Shown: in pieces, positions 8,096 to 18,349 of the stretch | Numbering within the stretch: position 1 is the stretch's first letter | How the letters are laid out: each line of letters begins with the position of its first letter | Assembly: GCF_910592395.1 (NCBI RefSeq) | Contig: NC_088319.1 | Location: 4,028,001-4,092,000 of the forward strand | Direction: 5' to 3' | Length of the DNA stretch: 64,000 nt | Source of the DNA: Lineus longissimus | Lineage: Eukaryota; Nemertea; Pilidiophora; Heteronemertea; Lineidae | Program-made: the position numbers and the translations under genes | The notes under the pieces: model-generated | Told to the model about the DNA's origin: nothing | Databases searched by the model: none | Seen by the model: only the letters and a program-made list of their open reading frames with translations

Positions 8096-10798
8096 TTAGT
8101 ACTCATAGATGTTTTTGCCTTTTTGTATCCAGTATTTGTCCAGTCTTGACTTAAAGGTGTTCAGACTTGGAGCCATAACTACTGATTCGGGCAATTCATT
8201 CCATGGTTTCACAATCCTGTTGGTAAAGAAATTGTCCCGATGCTGGTAACGTGCTCTAAGGGGAGCTAACTTGAGCTGGTGGCCTCTTAGACCGACGTTC
8301 TCCGAGTAAGGAATTTCCAGTTTGGTTATCATCTGGCCATGGGCGATCTTGTACATTGTTATTAGGTCGCCCCTCAGGCGTCTATGTTTAAGAGTTGGTA
8401 ACTCGAGTATTTCTAGTCTCTGCTTGTATTCCAAGTGTCTGATGTTTTTTAGAAGCCTAGTGGCTCGCCTTTGTACCTTTTCCAGGCTGTCTTGATCGCG
8501 CTTGTAGTGTGGTGACCATACTTCCTGCGCATACTCCAGATGAGGTCTGACCAGAGATTTGTAGAGTAGTTTGAACGTGCTATAATTTAGACTTGTGTAT
8601 GTTCTTTTGATAGTTGCAAGTATGGAGTTAGCTTTTTTAACTATATCGTCAATATGGTTGATGAATTTAAGTTTGTTGTCCACCGTCACCCCAAGGTCTT
8701 TTTCTGAGCTTACCTGTTGGATGTAATGCCGGTCACTGTCTTTTGTTTCTAAGGAATAATTGAAGGCGGTTTCGAATCTACCTAGCCTCATATGTTTGCA
8801 TTTTGGTAAATTGAAGGCCAATTGCCACTTGCCTGACCATTTGTCTATATTCGAGAGACTCACCTGGAAATTTTCGCAATCTTCAAGGTTATTCACTGAC
8901 TCAAAGGATATAGTATCGTCAGCAAACAGTTCAGTCGGGGATAGATTTTGTTCTAGCAAGTCATCAACGTATATTATAAATAAGAGCGGGCCGAGGACAC
9001 TACCTTGCGGCACCCCGCTTTTTACCTGCATGGGTTCTGATAGGACGTTATTTACCTGTACAGCCTGGAGACGATCACTCAGGAAATCTCTGATCCAGCC
9101 TAAAATCGGCTGGGTTATACCATAGCTCTTTAATTTCGTGATTAGTCTTGCATGTGGTACAGAGTCGAAAGCTTTGGAATAATCCAGAAAGACAATGTCG
9201 ACGCTGCTCCCAGAGTCTAGGGCTTTGACCCATGCCTCTAAGGCTTCCAGAAGATTGGTCACGCAACTCTTACCGCGGGTGAACCCATGTTGATCTTCAG
9301 AGAGCAAGTTGTTCCTCTTTAGATGGTCTAGAATGTGATCTCTTACGATCGTCTCCATAAGTTTGCAGCAGATGCATGTTAGGCTGACTGGTCTGTAGTT
9401 TGATGGACTATGTTTGTCCCCTTTCTTAAAGATCGGAATTACAATTGCCCTCTTCCAGTCGTCTGGTACTGTTGACGAGGTTAGGCATTTATTGAACAGG
9501 ATCGCAAGAGGCTTCGCAATTTCTCGATGAAGGGCATTCAGAAGACTTGGATGTATCTCGTCAGGTCCATGACTCTTCGTAGTTTTTAGTTCTCGCAGTA
9601 GTTTGTCCACTTGTTTCTCTGTAACTGTGAGATTCTCCAGGGGCCATGTGATTTGTTTGTCCGGCATAGTAGGTATGTTCTGCAAGTCTTCTATAGTAAA
9701 AACGCTTGCAAAGAAGTTGTTTAGGATATCCGCACGTCCTTTGTCCTCCTCGTTGATACTGCCAGTTTCATCTTGTAGTGGTGGTATACCTTGAGGAGAC
9801 TTTGTTTTTGACTTATAGTAGGACCAGAAAGCCTTTGGATTGGTTTTGCTTTCTTGTGCAATTTTCCACTCAAAGTTCCTTTTTGCCTTTCGTAGTGCTT
9901 TTGATGCTTTATTTCTCTGATTTATGTAATCTTGATAGTCTTGGCCTTCACGTGATTTCATGTACCTTCGGTATGCTCTATGTTTTGCACGGACTTTTCC
10001 AAGTGCGTGGTCGTTCATCCAGAGTGGTTTGAATCTCCTATTTCTACCCGATCTAACTCTATTTTTTGGTACATATTTGTCTCTCATGGTTATTAGCTTC
10101 TCTTTTATTTTCTGCCAGGCCTGGTTTGCATCTAGGTCAATAATCTCTTCTGCCAGTGTAAGGTCTTGTAGTTCCTGCCTCATTTTACCGTAATCTGCCT
10201 TTTGATACTGGAACTTGCATTGTGTCTTTTCGTTAGGAACTTTCTTGTTGCATGCTATCTTGAACAGAAGGATCTCATGGTCACTTTTACCAAGACCTGG
10301 CTTGTGTTCAACCTCTTCCTGGATCAGATTTCGATCGGAAACTAACACTAGGTCATCAAGAGTTGATCTTTGTCCATCTCTGTGTCTTGTTGGTTTTGTC
10401 ACAACTTGGTGTGCTAGAGAGTCATGCACTCGGTCTAGGAAGTGAAAGGCAGGGTGCCTGTTTCCCACCTTAGTTGTTTCCTTTTCCCAGTTTATTTCAG
10501 GATAGTTGAAATCCCCCATTATGACGTAGTTATCTGTTTGTGATTCTAGTTTTTTCTCGAGAAGTGAATTTAATTGAGCGTTTTCAAACGGGCTACTATT
10601 TGGGCTTCTATATATGCATCCTATGTGTAAAGGTTCGTTTTGGTCTGACCGCAAAGTCCCCCATACGGATTGTTTAAAGCTGTTATCTACCCCCTTACAT
10701 ATTACATTTATATTTATTGATGCCATGCTGATCAGTGTACAAACTGTGGTATGAAATTCGTGTAATAAAGAAAAAATTGTAATTCGAATTGATATCAT
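8096..10798 (-). CDS. CR1-like LINE ORF2: endonuclease (5'-truncated) and reverse transcriptase
   Basis: A 900-codon open frame of a non-LTR retrotransposon. Near the N-terminus it keeps the second half of an AP-type endonuclease (VIMGDFNYPEINW, then GKSDHEILLF); the first motifs of the domain are missing, so the copy is 5'-truncated or joined to foreign sequence at about 10700-10800. The reverse transcriptase is complete: NYRPVSL, FLDYSKAFDSVPH, GVPQGSVLGPLLF, and the catalytic LFADDT. The C-terminal block with RPHLEYAQEVWSP, VQRRATRL and RRLRGDLITMYKI is typical of CR1/Jockey-group elements. There is no frameshift or stop across the RT, so the insertion is relatively recent. It lies 92 bases upstream of the zinc-finger ORF, same strand. 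The true start codon is uncertain. Confidence 0.9.
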   Translation of the reverse strand: MISIRITIFSLLHEFHTTVCTLISMASININVICKGVDNSFKQSVWGTLRSDQNEPLHIGCIYRSPNSSPFENAQLNSLLEKKLESQTDNYVIMGDFNYPEINWEKETTKVGNRHPAFHFLDRVHDSLAHQVVTKPTRHRDGQRSTLDDLVLVSDRNLIQEEVEHKPGLGKSDHEILLFKIACNKKVPNEKTQCKFQYQKADYGKMRQELQDLTLAEEIIDLDANQAWQKIKEKLITMRDKYVPKNRVRSGRNRRFKPLWMNDHALGKVRAKHRAYRRYMKSREGQDYQDYINQRNKASKALRKAKRNFEWKIAQESKTNPKAFWSYYKSKTKSPQGIPPLQDETGSINEEDKGRADILNNFFASVFTIEDLQNIPTMPDKQITWPLENLTVTEKQVDKLLRELKTTKSHGPDEIHPSLLNALHREIAKPLAILFNKCLTSSTVPDDWKRAIVIPIFKKGDKHSPSNYRPVSLTCICCKLMETIVRDHILDHLKRNNLLSEDQHGFTRGKSCVTNLLEALEAWVKALDSGSSVDIVFLDYSKAFDSVPHARLITKLKSYGITQPILGWIRDFLSDRLQAVQVNNVLSEPMQVKSGVPQGSVLGPLLFIIYVDDLLEQNLSPTELFADDTISFESVNNLEDCENFQVSLSNIDKWSGKWQLAFNLPKCKHMRLGRFETAFNYSLETKDSDRHYIQQVSSEKDLGVTVDNKLKFINHIDDIVKKANSILATIKRTYTSLNYSTFKLLYKSLVRPHLEYAQEVWSPHYKRDQDSLEKVQRRATRLLKNIRHLEYKQRLEILELPTLKHRRLRGDLITMYKIAHGQMITKLEIPYSENVGLRGHQLKLAPLRARYQHRDNFFTNRIVKPWNELPESVVMAPSLNTFKSRLDKYWIQKGKNIYEY

Positions 10799-11327
10799 TT
10801 TTGTATGTGGGGGTGGTTATTCTAAAAGTATAAGAGCAAATACCAAAAAAGAACTGCTGGATACTAAGTTGATGTGGATGTGCCCTTATAGATATAATGT
10901 TTTCTTCCTTGTCGTGCACTGTCTTTGTATTTCTTAACAGAAACCCTAAATGCAGAAATTCAAAGGGAGACGTATGTTTCTGGTGGGGTGGCGAAGAGTG
11001 AACAATGCAATGTAGGAATAGGGCAAGGTATACGCATGCCTGATCCCATAGTGTCACTATATAAGTTGAAAACTATTGAAATGAAACAAACTTTCATTTA
11101 CAATAGACTTTCATTGTGTTGGTATAGAACCAGGCTTTGAACGGGCAGTGTATATCATATGATATTACTAGCCAACATCACGGAAGTCGTGACGTTTGAG
11201 TCACGGTTTGTTCTTCGTAACTTAATCGCATGGTATGTCCATCATAAACCAGTATCAACAGGAAGTATTTAAATATTTTACTTTTCTGAATTCTTAGTTT
11301 CAAGAGAATTATTACGATGGCAGAATG
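10799..11327. other. Non-coding stretch upstream of the LINE
   Basis: No domain-bearing ORF and no clear repeat structure was seen. The LINE 5' breakpoint should lie at or just left of this stretch. Confidence 0.4.
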
Positions 11328-11562
11328 TTAAAGGGACACTTATGATGTACCCTTGTTGTGGAGCACTTCTCAGATTTGCCGCTAGGGGACGAAAATCGCT
11401 CCAGAGGGCATGTGATGTAACTTTCTGGCTGTAAAATTGTTGTTTATTACCTATACATTTGATATGCATCAATGAAAATATGGAGCTTTCTGGGTGACAA
11501 AGTTAAAGTCGGCAAACTGAGGAAAACCCAATTCCAAGGGTACGGCATAAGTGTCCCTTTAA
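11328..11562. mobile_element. MITE with about 28-bp TIRs and TTAA ends
   Basis: The left end TTAAAGGGACACTTATG and the right end CATAAGTGTCCCTTTAA are inverted repeats, extended by GTACCCTTG/CAAGGGTAC with two mismatches. The TTAA at both outer ends looks like a target duplication, as made by piggyBac- or Kolobok-type transposases. At 235 bp it carries no transposase. Related termini are seen in degenerate form at about 5146-5232. Confidence 0.7.
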
Positions 11563-11599
11563 GAAGTAAATTCAAATACACAGGTATTGTAGGAAATAA

Positions 11600-12147
11600 C
11601 ATTCCTTTTAATTAGACGGGATAGCTCTTTGATCACCCAGGTGAGAAAATGATTAGTTGTCAATCAATAATACTGCTCACACCATGAAGGTGTCAATTGC
11701 AGACGGAACTGTTCTTTGATCACCCTAGTGAGAAGATAATTAGTAGAGAATCAATGCCACGAAGGTGTTAATTGCAGGAAACAACATTCCTCATAATTAG
11801 ACGTCAATCAATAATACTGCTCACACCATGAAGGTGTCAATTGCAGACGGAACTGTTCTTTGATCACCCTAGTGAGAAGATAATTAGTAGAGAATCAATG
11901 CCATGAAGGTGTTAATTGCAGGAAACAACATTCCTCATAATTAGACGTCAATCAATAATACTGCTCACACCATGAAGGTGTCAATTGCAGACGGAACTGT
12001 TCTTTGATCACCCTAGTGAGAAGATAATTAGTAGAGAATCAATGCCACGAAGGTGTTAATTGCAGGAAACAACATTCCTCATAATTAGACGTCAATCAAT
12101 AATACTGCTCACACCATGAAGGTGTCAATTGCAGACGGAACTGTTCT
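11600..12147. repeat. 144-bp dimeric minisatellite, about 3.8 copies
   Basis: GTTCTTTGATCACC recurs at 11711, 11855 and 11999, with GTTCTTA at 12143, giving an exact 144-bp period. Each unit consists of two diverged halves of about 72 bp, each ending in GAAGGTGT(C/T)AATTGCAG, so it is a higher-order repeat. Copies are nearly identical. Confidence 0.9.
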
Positions 12148-12187
12148 TATATATAGTAGGGTAAAAGAGAGTAAAAATAATGACTAC

Positions 12188-12367
12188 ATCCATGTAGCGA
12201 AACGACTCCACCCATGTAGCGAAACGTCCTCCATGTAGCGAAACGACCATACCCATCATGTATCGAAACGACTCCACCCATGTAGCGAAACGACCTACCA
12301 TTCAGCGAAACGACCGCCACATGTAGCGAAACGACTTGTAGCGAACTGGCAATGTAGCGAAACAGCC
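12188..12367. repeat. Short irregular repeat ATGTAGCGAAACGAC, about nine copies
   Basis: The motif (A)TGTAGCGAAACG(A)C recurs about nine times at irregular 14-27-bp spacing. It is followed at about 12386-12462 by several CTCGGCC motifs. No coding sense is visible. Confidence 0.8.
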
Positions 12368-12469
12368 TGATACCATTTGAATACAGGCCGACTCGGCCAA
12401 ATGCCAGCTCGGCCTACCAACTCGGCCAACCAACTCGGCCTCGGCCTATACCAGCTCAGCCAGGGTTAT

Positions 12470-13413
12470 GAGGTTTACGTTTCTCTTTTCATTTTTCAAT
12501 ATATCTTCTGCCTCAATGTGTTTATCTATCATTGTTCTATCTCTCGTGTGAATATGAATAAATTTAGTTAGTTCACGATGTTTCTAGAAGACTTTTTGTT
12601 TGCCCAATAAACAGAATATCCTCACGCCGCGCCGGCAGCCATATTGACCATGTGATGTGGTGGTTATTTTCAATACGGTACTTGATTGCAGGTCATGTGA
12701 CTTGACGCAAATAAACGCTATCATGGATTCAATGAGTCAAGAAGAGGGCGCGGCCGGGGCTAAACTGAAGCTAAATTTGGATGCTTTTGGAAATTACACC
12801 TCTCCTTGGTTAGGGTACCGTATGTTGTCTGATTGTTCATCTATTTTTCTCCTCAACCACATTTAGTGATTAGAGTGTATAATAAAACTTAAAACTAAGA
12901 TGGAGGTGATTGATGAGAATTCGGGATGACACTGACTACTGAAACCAATATGAGGCTTGCCATGCACTGATGAGATACCATGCACTAATGAGATGCGTAG
13001 GTGCGTTTTATTTTTTCAGTATATACAAAAACGAACAATTTCTTTCTTTATTGTTAGTCAAGTTTATTGGATAAGCGAGAAGGTATATATCAGCGTTAAT
13101 ACATATATACATTAATGAAAGTTCCGATACAGTTAGACAACTACATAAATATATACATGTATATATATAATATTTACAACAAAACAATTGTAGCATCTTA
13201 GTTGTGGTATTTTATTCAGTTTTAGAAATAAGACTATGGGCCATCATCACGAGACAAAGTAGCTGCAACATCTGTGTATGTATACACTAGGTTAAAAACT
13301 GGTTAAAAGATATAGTTATATAAAACATCACGGCAGGCTTTATGACACAAAGTCATTAAAAGATAACGTTCACAAATTCATTTGAAAAGTTCGTATCACT
13401 CGTATCATTCGCA
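12470..13413. other. AT-rich non-coding stretch 3' of the MULE remnant
   Basis: No gene recognised. The stretch from 13060 to 13180 is rich in TATA/ATAC dinucleotide repeats. Confidence 0.4.
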
Positions 13414-13809
13414 TCACTGGTAGACCGCAACATGATTAGCAATGGCATTCAAAAGCCTCTCAGGAGATCGTGTTCCGGCTTTGTATTGGTCCCAAAGATC
13501 GAGCAACTGAGCGTTATGCTCCGTGTACTTCTTCCGTTGCATGCGGAGGATCTTCCCACTTGTTAGGAGTGACGATTGTACATTGACGTAGGTTGCTTCT
13601 GTGTGGATGAGTTGAATCAGAAGATAAAAGTTTAGGTTGCCTTTCCTGGCCTTTGAATTGAGTCGATGGTGCCAACCTTCCACGTCGTTATTAGTTCTTA
13701 TATTTCTGTAAAAAACGTTCCAGGTGTGAGGGGCCCATGTACCGTTTGATCGCATCCATGTATTCTCAACATAGTCCAAAAGCAGATGGAATAATAGTTG
13801 GTTCGGCAC
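13414..13809 (-). pseudogene. MULE transposase, C-terminal piece only
   Basis: About 130 residues that resemble the C-terminal part of animal MULE (Mutator-like) transposases: LLDYVENTWM, then WNVFYRN, the hallmark RTNNDVEGWHHRLN, and a helical tail. The catalytic DDE core that should precede it is absent. Its frame overlaps the tail of the PHD-OTU ORF by 112 bases; the last 39 residues or so of that ORF are just this segment read in another frame. The two therefore belong to one original reading frame or transcript, now broken by a shift near 13815 and missing the transposase core. The start at 13809 is only the first in-frame methionine. Confidence 0.75.
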
Positions 13810-15251
13810 TTTTGACTTTTCTTGCCCGTTTGCCGTCTTTTCCTGTTGCCTTTATTTTCTATGGTGAAGTACACGTTTTCTTTCAGTCCTAGCAGTATAT
13901 TGGTGTGGCTGGGTGTTGTTGTCGTCTCGATGATATTATGTAGTTCGCGTACATCCAGAAATCGCCCATTAAGTTTCTTCATCCCTGGTGCTGTTCGATC
14001 TTGTTGGTCTAATTTGTCTTGGTCCCCGTCTTCATTTTCGTCGGTCGTTACGGTAGATATTTCTGGGCTCCCTCGTGATAAATCTTCCTCTAAGAGCATT
14101 GAAGCGTTGAAATCATGTAGTATGTCGGCACATAGTTCTGAAACTGGACTTGATGTCATTATCTCTTGCTCCCGGCGGCGTCTCTTTGTAGGCTTTGTCG
14201 AAACTGTGGTAGCTTGGCGTCTCTTAACATTGGATTTTTTCTTGGGTGTGGTGATGTCGATGTATTCGGTTGGCTGTGGGATACCGCTCGAAACTGTCTG
14301 GCTTGAATTAGTACCAGGTGATGGGGGTCGTTTCGTCTTGATTTCGATAAGTGGAACGAAATGATTGGGGCACCACGTTCCTCGATGGTGCGCAGATGTT
14401 CGGAAGGTTGTCCACATCACGGATATTGGGGGATGGCGTTTCGTTGGCTTCTGCAGTGGCTTCAGTTCAGCGTTGAGTGTCCGTATAGCTGGATCAAGTG
14501 GGCCATTCATGGCGGGGTAGACAGAAATTATTGGTCTCTTTATAACGGTCGCCGCAGCCTCCATTGTCCAAGATGATGAGTATTTCCCATGGATGCAGTC
14601 CATAATCGCCTCCTCGTATGATGGGCTAAGGGCAAACCACTCCGTGTGGTCTTCGTGTCGTTCAAGATACTTACTTTCCCCAAATATCAATTCAATACTA
14701 CACCTGTAGCGAAGTTCCTCTGCCATGCCGTCAGTCCCCGTCATTGCTGTTGCGATGGAGTTGAAAAGGCAATCTCCACTTCCTTTCACATCTACTGGAA
14801 TCTTGCTCTCACACTTTCCACCAATCATCTGTATTATGGCTCGGGCACTGTCGTCTTGTTGCAGATTCCAATCACTCGCACCATATCTCACAGAAGTACC
14901 ATGATCAACATCGGGGACGTCACATATGCTCAGAAACAGCATCTCTCGTTTGGCCGCATCGATGAGATTCGCCTTCAAGTCTTCACCATTCTCTGTCGCC
15001 ATCTGAAGCCGCCCTAGTCCTGCATTGTAGTTGAAGCTACCATCTTTACACATGCAACCCTTGCACCAGTATCCTAGATCTGTATTCTGCAGATAATCGA
15101 AATCTTTCTTCTCGATCGACTGACAGTTCTGGTGAAACCACTGCCGGCAGCTTTGGCAGTAAACGCAACACGTATCACTTGTCGTTGTCCGGCAATCCCC
15201 GCATGGCCATGGTACTCGAGCTGCTCTGGAGTTCTTCCTTTTTGCTGGCAT
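13698..15251 (-). CDS. PHD-finger plus OTU-like cysteine protease protein, copy 2
   Basis: A 517-codon ORF, paralogous to 3787-4872. The N-terminal PHD-like finger is at about residues 16-66 (CGDC, CCVYCQSC, WFHQNC, WCKGC). The OTU-like domain is at about 150-305, with the Cys box VKGSGDCLFNSIA and the His box CPNHFVPLIE. A basic, low-complexity segment follows (KKKSNVKRRQ, KRRRREQE, possible nuclear localisation), then an acidic stretch. The last 39 residues or so are out of frame relative to the MULE C-terminal segment and are not native. A TATA box lies 146 bases upstream. The order PHD, OTU, basic linker, MULE C-terminus suggests a transposon that carries a deubiquitinase-like domain and has lost its transposase core. 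Confidence 0.78.
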   Translation of the reverse strand: MPAKRKNSRAARVPWPCGDCRTTTSDTCCVYCQSCRQWFHQNCQSIEKKDFDYLQNTDLGYWCKGCMCKDGSFNYNAGLGRLQMATENGEDLKANLIDAAKREMLFLSICDVPDVDHGTSVRYGASDWNLQQDDSARAIIQMIGGKCESKIPVDVKGSGDCLFNSIATAMTGTDGMAEELRYRCSIELIFGESKYLERHEDHTEWFALSPSYEEAIMDCIHGKYSSSWTMEAAATVIKRPIISVYPAMNGPLDPAIRTLNAELKPLQKPTKRHPPISVMWTTFRTSAHHRGTWCPNHFVPLIEIKTKRPPSPGTNSSQTVSSGIPQPTEYIDITTPKKKSNVKRRQATTVSTKPTKRRRREQEIMTSSPVSELCADILHDFNASMLLEEDLSRGSPEISTVTTDENEDGDQDKLDQQDRTAPGMKKLNGRFLDVRELHNIIETTTTPSHTNILLGLKENVYFTIENKGNRKRRQTGKKSQKCRTNYYSICFWTMLRIHGCDQTVHGPLTPGTFFTEI

Positions 15252-15396
15252 CTTGTCTGTCTCTTGAATCGTGGTGATGAGGTCTAGAATCGTGGTCCTC
15301 TCTGTAAAGCTGGTTCTTGGTTGAAGTCGGAAAATCTGTATTATACGCTCAGGTTCGCACCAAAGGTGAAACTGAATATCCTTAGTTTAAGGTCCC

Positions 15397-15404
15397 CTTT
15401 TATA
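15397..15404 (-). promoter_or_regulatory. TATA box of PHD-OTU copy 2
   Basis: The minus strand reads CCTATAAAAGGGG, 146 bases before the ATG at 15251. It matches the arrangement of the other copy at 4948-4956. Confidence 0.6.
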
Positions 15405-16199
15405 GGACAAAGTTACAATAGAAGTAAACAATTAAAATGATGATTTGTTCATTTAATTGACATCAATTAGTCCGATGATCAGTTTATCTAATTAGTGTCA
15501 GTTGGTGACTTAAGTGTCTAATTAGTGCATGAGGAGCTAAGGCCTAACAATGGTATTTTAATTGTCCTCATCAATTAGACCGATGACTGCATCAGTTGTA
15601 ATTTAGGCCTAATAATTGAATACAATGTATTTTTCAACTGTATATTTTCTTATGCATGTATTGACTATCATAAAAAAAGATAAGATACAACTTTAAAGTA
15701 TTTTTATTATTATTATCATTTCAAAATCTTTATTTTCAGTACAAAACAAAAACATTTAAAATCATAAATATTGTTTCAAAAAAAACCATATTGACGATCT
15801 TTATATTTATAAAGTAACCTTCCTGTTGTCCGACTTGATTTGCCGACTTCACATAAGATGGTGCTTATTTTTGGTCCATTGCTCCAACACATATTGATTT
15901 ATTTTGATAATTCGGCATTGGATGGAACCTACATAAAATAACCTTTCTCATTATGTATAATATGTCTATTTTCTTTTGACCAGTTTGGAGATATTTACTT
16001 AATTAGCCGTAGTGATTTTGATCGCGGCCGTGCGTATTGGGCTGTTGTCCCATCAATAAGTGGTGTCGTTTTTTTGTGAAACGAAATAATAGACCATGGG
16101 AATAAAGGTAGATTGCGCCTTAAATAATAAAAATATTTCAAATTTTCTTAAGTTTATTCCCATTACTTTTTTTGATAACAAGGAGACAAACAAACATCT
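15405..16199. other. AT-rich flank of PHD-OTU copy 2
   Basis: Several CAATTAGTG(T/A) motifs occur at 15463-15585, the same word that occurs in the 71-bp minisatellite further right. No gene seen. Confidence 0.4.
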
Positions 16200-16600
16200 C
16201 AGTGATACGATTCATTCAAGTCAATTAGTGTCACCTCTGACACAAGTCAAATTAAAGGGACAAGACTAGAAAATCAAAGATGTTCATCAATTAGTGTCAT
16301 CACACCTCTGACACAAGTCAAATTAAAGGGACATGACTAGAAAATCAAAGATGTTCATCAATTAGTGTCATCACACCTCTGACACAAGTCAAATTAAAGG
16401 GACATGACTAGAAAATCAAAGATGTTCATCAATTAGTGTCATCACACCTCTGACACAAGTCAAATTAAAGGGACATGACTAGAAAATCAAAGATGTTCAT
16501 CAATTAGTGTCATCACACCTCTGACACAAGTCAAATTAAAGGGACATGACTAGAAAATCAAAGATGTTCATCAATTAATGTCATCACACCCCTGACGGGC
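16200..16600. repeat. 71-bp minisatellite, about 5.5 copies
   Basis: AATTAAAGGGACA occurs at 16250, 16321, 16392, 16463 and 16534, an exact 71-bp period. Units contain TCATCAATTAGTGTCATC and CCTCTGACACAAGTC. Internal copies are almost identical. Confidence 0.92.
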
Positions 16601-17040
16601 CAATTTGATAGACTGACTTGACTTAAAAATATTTTTTTTCATCAATTAATGATATACCATGTCATGACAAGAAATTAAAACATCACCACAAAGTGTCACA
16701 ATAAAGTCCAAGATTTACCGAGAATGTTTACTTTATTTTGATATTCCTATACTTATTCTACTAGTTATGACAAAATCAATTAATGTATATAATTTTTCCA
16801 AAACGAAAGAAGTGGGACATGTGCTGTTAAGGTGCCAATCATACACCATTGAATCCAGTTTTTATATCCAACCAAGCTCTGGTATCCAAAATGGCGACCA
16901 TGGATTCACTTGTCGGCAAATGCATCTTACAAATCCTTCCATTTCTTAGCTATCAAAAGACCAATTAGTTAGATATTTACAAGTTTGGTAGTTAATTGTG
17001 TCTTAATCACATTGCAAGCATTAAAATTAAATTTGATCCT

Positions 17041-17110
17041 ACTTGTCGGTCATTTTGAGACACTTGTCGGTCCTTGACGGTCAATAATGTTACTTGTCGG
17101 TCATTAGTAG
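17041..17110. repeat. Short repeat ACTTGTCGGTC
   Basis: ACTTGTCGGTC occurs three times, with a degenerate fourth, within 70 bp. It is a small local duplication without coding sense. Confidence 0.6.
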
Positions 17111-17777
17111 GTCCGGCGCTGTGCTGCAGGCTGTAAAAAAGACCAAAACGATAGCCTAGCCCTATAGGATAGGCTTAGAGTATAACTCAACAGGCCCTCA
17201 TGATTCATTTGATGGACACCTTATTTGATAGTACCTCATCATTAAGTCCACTAGATCCTGTTCTGTCACATGTCGTAGACGATAGACAATTTTCAAAATG
17301 TAGTACACCACTCGCTCATCTTTAAGCCCAGCTCTCCGCTCACCACATCATGTGGGCACGGTTGGCTGTTTAGTGTTATGGTTCAGTCTGTGAGACTAAT
17401 TTAAAGAGGTTACACTTTTATTTTGAATTGGAAAACAGCCCACAGGACTGACTTTTCACTGAGTAATAAGTGTGCCCTTCGAAGGTTAAGTCTCTTTTTG
17501 GATTTGCTTCCATAGATGCCTTGTTCAGGATATCATCTGACAAATGCCTGATCAAGCACAGACTGCATCCGGTGGTGTACATTTCCCCGTCTATGTGATG
17601 TCACCCTTTTTTATTCAGTCAGTGTTAATTTCTCTTCCCTTTTTACAGATTAACTGTCGTTGGTTATTGCAAGAGGAGTCGTTGGCACATTTCAAGTCCA
17701 GGAAAGCACTTGCTGTTCCCACATTCAGAGTAAGGTGTGCTTACTCGTTTTACTGCTTTCCATTCCCGGAGAGCGTT

Positions 17778-17863
17778 GTCAAATATCTGCCGCAAGGCAA
17801 CAAATATATGCCGCAAGGCGCTTCAAATATCTGCCGAAAGGCATCAAATATCTGCCGCACCAA
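17778..17863. repeat. Short tandem repeat (CAAATATCTGCCGCAAGGC), four copies
   Basis: Four imperfect copies of about 19-23 bp. The open frames crossing it are by-products of the repeat. Confidence 0.7.
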
Positions 17864-18082
17864 TAAAGTTCATTTTGTTAACCAACTCTTTATCTTCTTT
17901 TCTTCACATACAAAAAAGACCATCCCAGACATTTGGCTGCATCCACTTCATCAATGTCCAGACAACAGTCGGTTCATTTGACCATTCACCTCACAAAATA
18001 CACTGTAATAATTATGTACCTTGAGTCAATGTGCATGTTATTAGTTCCACCTACGCTGCATGAAGACAAGGACTGCACTCTT

Positions 18083-18176
18083 TGACGTCACCACACAACT
18101 CCTTGACGTCATCACACACCCCACTACTGCAACGGCAATAGAAATGACTTTACGTCATAATAGCAGGGTGACGTCA
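18083..18176. promoter_or_regulatory. Cluster of three perfect CRE palindromes (TGACGTCA)
   Basis: TGACGTCA occurs at 18083-18090, 18104-18111 and 18169-18176, with TACGTCAT at 18151-18158. This is the binding site of CREB/ATF-type factors. No adjacent gene was identified, so a regulatory role is only a possibility. Confidence 0.3.
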
Positions 18177-18314
18177 ACTCAGTACTTCAGCATGCACTGA
18201 TATAGCAAGAAGGTCTTTCGCACCAGCACTTCTGCGTGCTAGACGTTACAGCTTCACGTTGCCTCATAATAACGGTACCAACACACACTTGGCCCTTGCC
18301 TTCAGCTATCCATT

Positions 18315-18349
18315 TCAGCTGAGTGCCAGGCCCTTGGGCCTCTTGTTAA
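18315..18349. repeat. Isolated terminus of a dispersed repeat
   Basis: TCAGCTGAG(T)GCCAGGCC followed by CTTGGGCCTCTTGTTAA; 34 of 35 bases are identical to 20486-20520. Ends of this type are common in marine invertebrate genomes. Confidence 0.7.

Noticed and set aside
13698-13815. C-terminal 39 residues or so of the PHD-OTU ORF as native protein
   Set aside because: The same DNA in another frame gives the clear MULE C-terminal motif; the ORF tail is an out-of-frame extension.
17544-18024. Overlapping plus-strand ORFs around the CTGCCGCAAGGC repeats
   Set aside because: Low-complexity repeat translation in several frames; no domain and no splice support.
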